A DNA stretch of 9,592 bases from Thioglobus_B sp964558405. Lineage in GTDB: Bacteria; Pseudomonadota; Gammaproteobacteria; PS1; Pseudothioglobaceae. The DNA lies in NCBI GenBank assembly GCA_964558405.1, contig CAZLDG010000037.1:1-9592 (forward strand), read 5' to 3'. Below are positions 1 through 5,800 of this stretch, piece after piece. Numbering within the stretch: position 1 is the stretch's first letter; each line of letters opens with the position of its first letter. The notes under the pieces were generated by a model. That model had not been told where the DNA came from and made no database searches. It saw nothing but the letters and a program-made list of their open reading frames with translations. Position numbers and translations under genes: made by a program.

Positions 1-285
1 CAACCGATAGAGGTGGTATTGGACTGTGGCAAAACCCAAACCACCGTACAGGTTAAGGATCAAGGCCCAGGTATCGATGAAGCGCTTAGACATAAGGTTT
101 TTCAGCCATTTTATCGACTGGATAAAACTCGCAACACCCATACCGGTGGTAGTGGACTAGGCCTGGCGATTGTGCGTCAACTCAGTGATTTGCATCATTG
201 GCATATTGAACTGAAAAATAGACAAAGTGGTGGAACCAATGCTGTGTTCATTATTGAGCACTTGCCTGGGGTGTTAGATCGCTAA
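1..285 (+). CDS. Sensor histidine kinase, C-terminal ATPase domain (partial, 5' end outside window)
   Basis: The reading frame is open from base 1 and ends in TAA at 283-285, leaving 94 visible residues. It is the C-terminal half of a HATPase_c domain: the G1 box DQGPGI is at visible residues 20-25, the F box FQPFYR at 34-39, and the G2 box GGSGLGLAIV at 49-58. These bind ATP in two-component kinases, which autophosphorylate a His located upstream, outside the window. The short tail after the G2 box and the spacing resemble EnvZ/OmpR-type membrane kinases, but the sensor and dimerisation regions are not visible, so the stimulus cannot be named. A partner response regulator would be expected upstream. 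The gene is followed at once by a strong terminator and is convergent with sgp1. Kinase identity is near certain; the EnvZ-like subfamily is a guess from similarity. Confidence 0.93.
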   Translation, partial: QPIEVVLDCGKTQTTVQVKDQGPGIDEALRHKVFQPFYRLDKTRNTHTGGSGLGLAIVRQLSDLHHWHIELKNRQSGGTNAVFIIEHLPGVLDR

Positions 286-296
286 ATTCAGCTAAT

Positions 297-324
297 AAAA
301 AAGCCGGCAATTGCCGGCTTTTTT
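297..324. terminator. Bidirectional rho-independent terminator
   Basis: A perfect inverted repeat has GCCGGC at 303-308 and 313-318 around an AATT loop, flanked by six A on the left and six T on the right. Read on + it ends the histidine kinase gene (stop at 285). Read on - it ends sgp1 (stop at 343). Both directions have a GC stem followed by a U tract. Confidence 0.93.
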
Positions 325-342
325 ATTGATAAGCAATAGGAT

Positions 343-789
343 TTACTTAGCTTCTTCTACCGTTTCAGCTTCTTGTTCAGCCTGTTGCATTTGTCTGGCC
401 TCTTCAGCAGACGAAGGAATTGGACGGTTGTAACCATAATTCCAAGGACCGCGAGAATTCATCGGACCAAATGAGTTAGAGCTGGTATCAAAGCCCCATG
501 GCGATGAATTAGTGCCAAAGCTAAATGGTTGAGAATTGCCACCAAATGGACCCCAAGAATTTGAGTTCGAATTCCACTTAAATGGACCGCTGTTATTACC
601 CCAGCCATTGTTGTTGTTCCAAGGACCCCAAGAGTTGTTACCACCCCAAGGACCGTTCCAATTATTGTTATTACCCCAAGGCGTATTGCTGCCAAAGTTA
701 AACGGCTGAGAACTGTCCCAGCTATTACCCCAATTAGCCGACGCATTCAGCGCCAATGTCGCTACTGCGATGGTTAAAATCTTTTTCAT
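343..789 (-). CDS. Sulfur globule-like protein, PWG/PF repeat type (sgp1)
   Basis: The protein is 148 aa. I chose the ATG at 787-789 because MKKILTIAVATLALNASA is a classical signal peptide (cleavage after A18) and a purine-rich AAGGGGAAAG lies just upstream. The longer frame back to 891 would run through the terminator of sgp2. The mature part is low-complexity Asn/Gly/Ser/Trp with alternating PWG and PF units (PW at residues 37, 47, 56, 97, 115; PF at 29, 69, 81, 88) and 12 Trp. An internal repeat pairs SQPFNFGSNTPWG (27-39) with SQPFSFGTNSSPWG (86-99). The C-terminus (126-148) is a charged Glu/Gln/Ala tail. It has no cysteine and lacks the EE-M motif of its neighbours. By composition, export and context it is a candidate structural coat protein of periplasmic sulfur globules; a generic secreted disordered protein is the alternative. 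Confidence 0.72.
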   Translation of the reverse strand: MKKILTIAVATLALNASANWGNSWDSSQPFNFGSNTPWGNNNNWNGPWGGNNSWGPWNNNNGWGNNSGPFKWNSNSNSWGPFGGNSQPFSFGTNSSPWGFDTSSNSFGPMNSRGPWNYGYNRPIPSSAEEARQMQQAEQEAETVEEAK

Positions 790-831
790 ATCTTTCCCCT
801 TTTTTTTAGTTATTAAATGAAGTCGAAAATG

Positions 832-837
832 ATTATA
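832..837 (-). promoter_or_regulatory. Candidate -10 box of sgp1
   Basis: TATAAT on the minus strand, in the context GGTTTATAAT, lies about 42 bases before the sgp1 start. No -35 match is visible at 16-18 bp spacing. The same GGTTTATAAT string precedes sgp2, which supports a real promoter element. Confidence 0.42.
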
Positions 838-862
838 AACCAATAAATCTAATACGGGTATT

Positions 863-888
863 AAAAAAGCCGGCATGACGCCGGCTTT
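863..888 (-). terminator. Rho-independent terminator of sgp2
   Basis: GCCGGC at 869-874 pairs with GCCGGC at 880-885 around a 5-base loop. On the minus strand the stem is followed by six U (A run at 863-868). It lies 22 bases past the sgp2 stop and isolates sgp2 from sgp1. Its + strand T run is only three bases, so it is mainly one-directional. Confidence 0.9.
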
Positions 889-910
889 CATATGATTAAC
901 GCATTAAAGA

Positions 911-1363
911 TTAATCGTTATCTGTCTGCGCTGTAGACTCAGCCTCTGGCGCGCTTTGTGGTGCAGGCACCCTATTCCAAGGACCATTAGCACCCCATGG
1001 GCCGCGATTGTTCCAACGATTGTTATTCCAAGGGCCGCTATTGCCCCAAGGGCCGTTGTTGTTCCAGCCACGATTACCCCATGGCGTATTGTTACCCCAA
1101 GGACCACGATTACCTGCCCAAGGTGGCATATCATCATTATCATCGTCAAACTCGTCCATCATGTCGTCCATCTCTTCACTAAACCAGTCCGGTGTGAACA
1201 TACTGTGTGGATTGTGACCAATAAAGCCATTGTCTTCAACATAACGAGGACCCCAAGGTGTATTTTGCCAAACACCATCACCACTCCAAGGTGCGTTATT
1301 ATTCCAAAATGCGCTGGCGCTTACACTTGCTGCCATTAACGAAACGGCCAATACTTTTTTCAT
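911..1363 (-). CDS. Sulfur globule-like protein with PWGNN repeats and EEM acidic core (sgp2)
   Basis: The protein is 150 aa from ATG 1361-1363, preceded by GGAG with a 6-base spacer; an upstream in-frame GTG overlaps that Shine-Dalgarno and was not used. The signal peptide MKKVLAVSLMAASVSASA is cleaved after A18, giving a mature end FWNNNAPW. Residues 57-74 carry the family core: TPDWFSEEM (57-65) then MMDEFDDD (68-75). Residues 80-131 are a run of PW units (at 81, 88, 94, 105, 111, 122, 128) separated by GNN/NNR, and the tail is Pro/Ala/Glu-rich, ending in acidic DND. There are 14 Trp and no Cys. This domain order (signal, aromatic-Asn patch, acidic core, low-complexity repeats) matches Sgp-type proteins coating extracytoplasmic sulfur globules. 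The family call is by resemblance, not alignment. Confidence 0.77.
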   Translation of the reverse strand: MKKVLAVSLMAASVSASAFWNNNAPWSGDGVWQNTPWGPRYVEDNGFIGHNPHSMFTPDWFSEEMDDMMDEFDDDNDDMPPWAGNRGPWGNNTPWGNRGWNNNGPWGNSGPWNNNRWNNRGPWGANGPWNRVPAPQSAPEAESTAQTDND

Positions 1364-1399
1364 GCTTATCTCCACTAATTAATTAAAAATTCAGTTTAA

Positions 1400-1405
1400 A
1401 TTATA
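1400..1405 (-). promoter_or_regulatory. Candidate -10 box of sgp2
   Basis: TATAAT on the minus strand in the context GGGTTTATAAT lies 36 bases before the sgp2 start codon, placing a start site near 1393. No convincing -35 is seen at normal spacing. The GGTTTATAAT core is shared with the sgp1 upstream region. Confidence 0.42.
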
Positions 1406-1430
1406 AACCCATTTGCCAAATTTCTGCGAT

Positions 1431-1460
1431 AAAAAAAACCGGCAATCATTGCCGGTTTTT
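1431..1460 (-). terminator. Rho-independent terminator of sgp3 (possibly bidirectional)
   Basis: CCGGCAA at 1439-1445 pairs with TTGCCGG at 1449-1455 around a TCA loop. The minus-strand transcript then reads eight U (A run 1431-1438). The + strand side has five T. It lies 23 bases past the sgp3 stop. Confidence 0.91.
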
Positions 1461-1483
1461 CTTGATTACTCTAATCTAAAAAA

Positions 1484-1837
1484 CTACTGATTAGCTGCTG
1501 GCGCATTGGCCGGAATAGGTGCTGGTCCATAAGGTGTTCTCATATAACCTTGTGGTGCAAATCCATAACCATTAGGTCCATAGTTGTACGGGCCATAACC
1601 ATAAGGACCGTAGTAATCGTTACCACCGAACTCATCGTCAAACTCGTCCATCATGTTCTCCATTTCTTCGAAGTACCAACGAGGATCCCAGTAGTCGTAT
1701 GGGTTATAAGCAAAAATACCATTGTCATCTGCATAACCATAACCGTTGTAGTTGTTACCCCAAGGGCCGTTGTTGTTCCAAAATGCGTTCGCACTTAGTG
1801 TTAGTGCCAAAGCAAAAATTGCGATAATCTTTTTCAT
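1484..1837 (-). CDS. Sulfur globule-like protein with GYG-rich tail (sgp3)
   Basis: The protein is 117 aa from ATG 1835-1837, with GGAG six bases upstream; an in-frame ATG 12 bases earlier overlaps the Shine-Dalgarno and is unlikely to be the start. The signal peptide MKKIIAIFALALTLSANA is cleaved after A18. The mature N-terminus is FWNNNGPWGNNYNGYGY. The family core is DPRWYFEEM (51-59) followed by MMDEFDDEF (62-70). From residue 75 the protein is Tyr/Gly/Pro-rich (YYGPYGYGPYNYGPNGYGF), ending in a Pro/Ala tail. No Cys. The first 80 codons are identical in DNA to sgp4, while the last 36 residues are unrelated in detail. The Gly/Tyr tail is the part most like A. vinosum sulfur globule proteins, which form a single protein layer around periplasmic sulfur. 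Role inferred; export and family core seen directly. Confidence 0.8.
   Translation of the reverse strand: MKKIIAIFALALTLSANAFWNNNGPWGNNYNGYGYADDNGIFAYNPYDYWDPRWYFEEMENMMDEFDDEFGGNDYYGPYGYGPYNYGPNGYGFAPQGYMRTPYGPAPIPANAPAANQ
1596..1837 (-). repeat. 242-bp perfect direct repeat, copy 1 (5' part of sgp3)
   Basis: These 242 bases are identical to 2099-2340 (offset 503). The repeat starts exactly at the ATG and runs through codon 80 plus two bases of codon 81. Sequence on either side differs. No synonymous change is present, so the copies come from very recent duplication or are kept alike by gene conversion. Confidence 0.97.
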
Positions 1838-1858
1838 CTGTATCTCCATCTAATTGAA

Positions 1859-1888
1859 AATTAACTATTTTCTCAGCAATAGTTAATT
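1859..1888 (-). repeat. 11-bp perfect inverted repeat in the sgp3 leader region
   Basis: AATTAACTATT at 1859-1869 is the exact reverse complement of AATAGTTAATT at 1878-1888, with an 8-base spacer. It lies 22 to 51 bases upstream of the sgp3 start codon. It could be an RNA stem in the 5' leader or an operator. It is too AT-rich and lacks a U tract, so it is not a terminator. Confidence 0.8.
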
Positions 1889-1891
1889 CAT

Positions 1892-1932
1892 ATTATATTA
1901 CTCTAATATTATATTAAATTGATATAGGTCAA
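1892..1932 (-). promoter_or_regulatory. Candidate AT-rich promoter region of sgp3
   Basis: Two TATAAT hexamers lie on the minus strand at 1892-1897 and 1908-1913, and a TTGACC lies at 1927-1932. The TTGACC is not at 16-18 bp from either perfect -10; the best 18-bp partner is the weaker TATTAG at 1903-1908. The region probably holds the promoter but the exact one cannot be chosen by eye. Confidence 0.35.
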
Positions 1933-1956
1933 TAATAGTGTAAATAATTTACAGAC

Positions 1957-1988
1957 AAAAAAACCGGCAACTGGTGCCGGTTTTTTTT
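1957..1988. terminator. Rho-independent terminator of sgp4, bidirectional in form
   Basis: CCGGCA at 1964-1969 pairs with TGCCGG at 1975-1980 around a 5-base loop, extended by seven A on the left and eight T on the right. On the minus strand it follows the sgp4 stop by 19 bases and separates sgp4 from sgp3. Confidence 0.92.
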
Positions 1989-2007
1989 GATCTAAATAAT
2001 TAAAGAA

Positions 2008-2340
2008 TTATTTAACTGGAGCTGGTGCAACTGATGCAGTTGGTGCTACCGGTGCTGGACCCCAAGGACCATTTCTGAAGTTGTTATATGGGTTGTTGTA
2101 ACCATAAGGACCGTAGTAATCGTTACCACCGAACTCATCGTCAAACTCGTCCATCATGTTCTCCATTTCTTCGAAGTACCAACGAGGATCCCAGTAGTCG
2201 TATGGGTTATAAGCAAAAATACCATTGTCATCTGCATAACCATAACCGTTGTAGTTGTTACCCCAAGGGCCGTTGTTGTTCCAAAATGCGTTCGCACTTA
2301 GTGTTAGTGCCAAAGCAAAAATTGCGATAATCTTTTTCAT
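2008..2340 (-). CDS. Sulfur globule-like protein, short NPYNN/PWG tail (sgp4)
   Basis: The protein is 110 aa from ATG 2338-2340, preceded by ATGGAGA with GGAG nine bases from the start. Residues 1-81 are identical to sgp3: signal peptide cleaved after A18, FWNNNGPWGNN, the DPRWYFEEM core at 51-59 and the acidic MMDEFDDEF at 62-70. The tail from residue 82 is different: NNPYNNFRNGPWGPAP followed by a Pro/Ala/Val run ending in VAPAPVK. The sgp3 tail is Gly/Tyr-rich instead, so the two proteins share a targeting and core module and differ in the low-complexity module. No Cys. A near-consensus promoter lies just upstream, suggesting strong expression. The likely role is a periplasmic sulfur globule envelope subunit. 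Confidence 0.8.
   Translation of the reverse strand: MKKIIAIFALALTLSANAFWNNNGPWGNNYNGYGYADDNGIFAYNPYDYWDPRWYFEEMENMMDEFDDEFGGNDYYGPYGYNNPYNNFRNGPWGPAPVAPTASVAPAPVK
2099..2340 (-). repeat. 242-bp perfect direct repeat, copy 2 (5' part of sgp4)
   Basis: Identical to 1596-1837. Recombination between the copies would delete 503 bp and leave one gene with the sgp4 promoter and the sgp3 tail, with reading frame kept. Confidence 0.97.
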
Positions 2341-2370
2341 TGTTTTAGTCTCCATTTGTGTTTTAGGAAT

Positions 2371-2394
2371 CTATATTATAACACACTAATATAG
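2371..2394. promoter_or_regulatory. Inverted repeat overlapping the sgp4 promoter
   Basis: CTATATTA at 2371-2378 is the exact reverse complement of TAATATAG at 2387-2394, with an 8-base spacer. It covers the -10 box and most of the spacer of the sgp4 promoter. The position would suit a repressor site, but AT-rich repeats arise by chance and no regulator is known. A shorter related repeat, ATATTA-CTC-TAATAT, lies upstream of sgp3 at 1895-1909. Confidence 0.45.
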
Positions 2395-2402
2395 TTTGTC
2401 AA
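2375..2402 (-). promoter_or_regulatory. Near-consensus sigma70 promoter of sgp4
   Basis: On the minus strand a perfect -35 TTGACA (2397-2402) is followed by 16 bases and a perfect -10 TATAAT (2375-2380). The three bases before the -10 are TGT, so it also has the extended -10 TGn. The predicted start near 2368 leaves a leader of about 28 bases carrying the GGAG ribosome site. Confidence 0.85.
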
Positions 2403-2411
2403 ACACTTTAA

Positions 2412-2816
2412 CTAAAACCCCCTGCTATTCATTCCAGGTCTTACACTACGCTTGGCGCTATTATCTTGAGAAAATGACATAGCGGCTGGCGTGTCGAATT
2501 TCACCGTGTTTTGCCCTTGTTCGCTCTCTAGCCAGTAGGCCTGGGTAGGTGTAGGCATCTGCCCCATATTAAAATGTCGAGCATTGACGTTGTAAGGTCG
2601 GTTGTTGTACGGATAAGGATAGTTCTGATAAGTACGATGCTTATCATTACCATCAAAGACTTCCTCCATCCAATACATCGGTGTCCACACTGGCCAATCG
2701 TTATCATCATAGCCAGATTGATAATTATTAAAATCTAAAAAAGCCAGGGCATTTAGACTTAGTCCTGTAGTTAGAATAACCAGCGTGGTTTTGAGACGAC
2801 GAAATTGGATCTGCAT
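2412..2816 (-). CDS. Divergent secreted Sgp-like protein with PMYWMEEV motif (sgp5)
   Basis: The protein is 134 aa from ATG 2814-2816. This start gives a clean signal peptide, MQIQFRRLKTTLVILTTG plus LSLNALA, cleaved after A25. An ATG at 2849 is in frame but sits inside the candidate -10 box. Neither start has a good Shine-Dalgarno. The mature N-terminus FLDFNNY parallels FWNNN of its neighbours. TPMYWMEEV (45-53) matches the TPDWFSEEM / DPRWYFEEM core of sgp2-sgp4, but the following acidic block is reduced to FDGND. The middle (62-78) is Tyr/Pro/Asn-rich, and the C-terminal half is less repetitive with a basic end. No Cys. No terminator lies between it and the sgp4 promoter, so read-through into sgp4 is possible. 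I place it as a distant member of the array; its function is inferred only. Confidence 0.65.
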   Translation of the reverse strand: MQIQFRRLKTTLVILTTGLSLNALAFLDFNNYQSGYDDNDWPVWTPMYWMEEVFDGNDKHRTYQNYPYPYNNRPYNVNARHFNMGQMPTPTQAYWLESEQGQNTVKFDTPAAMSFSQDNSAKRSVRPGMNSRGF

Positions 2817-2847
2817 AAGCCAATAATAAAGTGCATTTATTGCTTTC

Positions 2848-2853
2848 ATTATA
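2848..2853 (-). promoter_or_regulatory. Candidate -10 box of sgp5
   Basis: TATAAT on the minus strand in the context GCTTTATAATGA, close to the GGTTTATAAT of sgp1 and sgp2. It places a start near 2841 and supports the 2816 start codon over the one at 2849. No clear -35. Confidence 0.4.
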
Positions 2854-2876
2854 AAGCCGAATCTGCGCCCTGTGGG

Positions 2877-2882
2877 TATAAT
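2877..2882 (+). promoter_or_regulatory. Candidate -10 box of metH giving a leaderless start
   Basis: A perfect TATAAT lies six bases before the metH ATG. If used, transcription would begin at about 2889, the A of the start codon. No Shine-Dalgarno is visible before this ATG, which fits a leaderless message, but no -35 is found at 16-18 bp spacing. Confidence 0.4.
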
Positions 2883-2888
2883 GCAGCC

Positions 2889-5800
2889 ATGGATAAAACC
2901 CAATTACTACACTCTCTTCTACAGCAAAAAATCTTAGTGCTAGATGGCGCCATGGGCACCATGATTCAAAAGCACAAACTCAGTGAAGAAGACTACCGAG
3001 GTGAGCGCTTTGCTGACTGGTCAATTTTGGTCCAGGGTAATAATGATTTATTGTCTCTGACTCAGCCACAAATTATCAAAGACATTCACCGTGCTTATTT
3101 AGAGGTGGGTGCAGATATTGTAGAAACCAACACCTTTAATGCCACGCGCACCTCAATGGCGGATTATGCTATGGAAGATTTGGCTTTCGAGATTAATGTA
3201 GCCAGTGCCAAATTGGCACGTGAGGCTGCGGATGAATTCTCCAGTAAGGACAAGCCTCGATTCGTTGCCGGTGTAATTGGCCCTACCTCTCGTACTTGCT
3301 CTATCTCACCTGATGTGAATGATCCTGGTTTTAGAAACGTCAGTTTTGATGAATTGGTTGAGGTCTATATGGAATCAACGCGTGGTCTGATTCAGGGTGG
3401 TGCTGACATTATTCTAATTGAAACCATCTTTGACACACTCAATGCCAAGGCGGCTATTTTTGCCGTACAGGAAGTCTTTGAACAAGACCAACTAGAACTA
3501 CCAATTATGATCTCAGGCACCATTACCGATGCCTCAGGTCGCACGCTCTCAGGTCAAGTGACTGAGGCTTTTTACAATTCCCTAAGACATGCCAAGCCAA
3601 TCTCTATTGGCCTAAACTGTGCATTGGGTCCAGATTTATTACGCCAGTACGTGGCAGAGATGTCGCGTGTGGCTGATACACACGTTTCAGCCCATCCAAA
3701 TGCCGGTCTACCGAATGAATTCGGTGAATACGACTTGGGTGCAATTACCATGGCCGAGCAAGTTGGCGAATGGGCCTCCAGTGGCCTGGTTAACATCTTG
3801 GGCGGTTGCTGCGGCTCGACGCCAGAGCATATTAAGGCCATTGCCCAAGCAGTTGAAGGCTTGGCGCCACGCCAGGTGCCAGAGATTTCTAAAGAGTGTC
3901 GTCTTTCGGGGCTAGAGGCCTTTAATATTGGCGAGAGCTCACTATTTGTTAATGTCGGTGAACGTGCTAACGTGACCGGTTCAGCCAAATTTAAGCGTTT
4001 AATTCTCAATGAAGAATACGAAGAGGCCTTAGATATTTGCCGCAACCAGGTTGAAGATGGCGCGCAGATTGTTGATATTAATATGGATGAAGGCATGCTC
4101 GATGGCAAGGCTGCTATGGTGCGCTTTATGAACCTGGTGGCTTCAGAGCCTGATATTGCCAAAGTGCCAATTATGGTGGATTCTTCTAAATGGGAGATTA
4201 TTGAGGAAGGCCTTAAATGCACCCAAGGTAAGCCAGTGGTGAATTCCATCTCACTCAAAGAAGGCAAGGATAACTTCATCAAACAAGCACACCTGTGCAA
4301 GCGCTATGGTGCGGCTATTATTGTCATGGCCTTTGATGAAGCTGGTCAGGCTGACACCCTGGCGCGCAAAGTAGAGATTTGCCATAATGCTTATCGAATC
4401 TTGGTGGATGAAGTTGGATTCCCAGCCGAAGATATTATTTTTGATCCTAATATTTTTGCGGTAGCCACCGGTATTGAAGAACATGATAACTATGGCGTGG
4501 ACTTTATCGAAGCCACACGTGATATTACCAACAATCTGCCTTATGCCAAGGTCTCAGGCGGTGTGTCTAACGTATCATTCTCCTTTAGAGGCAATAACCC
4601 AGTACGTGAGGCTATTCACTCGGTATTTTTATATCATGCGGTAAAAGCAGGCATGACCATGGGTATTGTTAATGCTGGCCAATTGGTGGTTTATGATGAT
4701 ATCGATCCTAAGCTGCGCAAAGCGGTTGAAGATGTGGTACTCAATACTGACCCTCAAGCCGGTGAACGCCTGGTAGATATTGCCCCAGAGTTCTCTGGAT
4801 CGGGCGAGACTCAGGACAATAAAAAGGATCTTGAGTGGCGCAGCTGGCCAGTAGAGAAACGCCTAGAGCATTCTCTGGTCAAAGGTATTACCGAATTTAT
4901 TGATGAAGACACGCAAGAAGCCTTAGACAAACTTGGACGCCCTATTCACGTGATTGAAGGGCCACTGATGGATGGCATGAATGTGGTTGGCGACCTCTTC
5001 GGCGCTGGCAAGATGTTCCTCCCACAAGTGGTGAAATCTGCTCGAGTGATGAAAAAATCTGTGGCTTACCTAGATCCATTTTTAGAAGCAGAAAAACAAG
5101 ATTGTAACAGCGGACCACAAGGCAAGATTCTGATGGCGACCGTTAAAGGCGATGTGCATGATATTGGTAAAAACATCGTTGGCGTGGTGCTTTCGTGCAA
5201 TAGTTATGAGATTATCGACCTAGGCGTTATGGTGCCTGCCGAGCAGATTCTAGAAACTGCCAAGCGCGAGCAAGTCGATATTATTGGTCTTTCAGGTTTG
5301 ATTACCCCATCACTGGACGAAATGGTACACGTGGCTGAGGAAATGACTCGCCAAGGCTTTGATATTCCACTGATGATTGGTGGTGCCACCACTTCTAAGG
5401 CGCATACTGCGGTGAAAATCGAACCCAAGTATGACAAGGGTGTATTCTACGTACAAGACGCCTCTAAGTCGGTTGGTGTAGCCACCGCCCTACTCTCAAG
5501 CGAACTTAAGCCCAAACTACTAAAAGATACTCAAGCAGAATACCAAGTGGTGCGTGAACGTCGTGCTAACAAAGGCGCTAGCAAACTGCTAAGCCTAGAG
5601 GCTGCCAGAGCCAACAAGCCTAAACTCAGCTTCGAGCAAATCACCGCGCCTAAAGAATTGGGTGTACAAGTCTTTACTGACTTTGATCTGGCTGAGATTT
5701 ACAATTTTATTGACTGGACGCCATTTTTCCGCACTTGGGAGTTGGCCGGTAAATTCCCTGAAATTCTCAGTGATGAGGTCGTGGGTGAGTCTGCCAGCAA

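Noticed and set aside
790..891. Longer N-terminus for sgp1
   Set aside because: The extension reads through the sgp2 terminator and the sgp1 promoter region, and it would place the signal peptide internally.
956..1798. Plus-strand open frames opposite sgp2, sgp3 and sgp4
   Set aside because: They are antisense shadows of Asn/Gly/Trp-rich coding sequence, with odd composition, no ribosome sites and no family likeness.
1596..2340. Two spaced identical repeats as a mobile element or CRISPR-like structure
   Set aside because: The repeats are coding, in frame, and bounded by the start codon; there are no terminal inverted repeats, transposase or regular spacers.
2805..2888. Longer N-terminus for metH from the ATG at 2805
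   Set aside because: The added 28 residues have no likeness to MetH and overlap the sgp5 start and both candidate promoters; the start at 2889 matches the family.
2817..2903. Longer N-termini for sgp5 (ATG at 2849 or 2903)
   Set aside because: They run through the candidate -10 box and the metH start, and they spoil the signal peptide.
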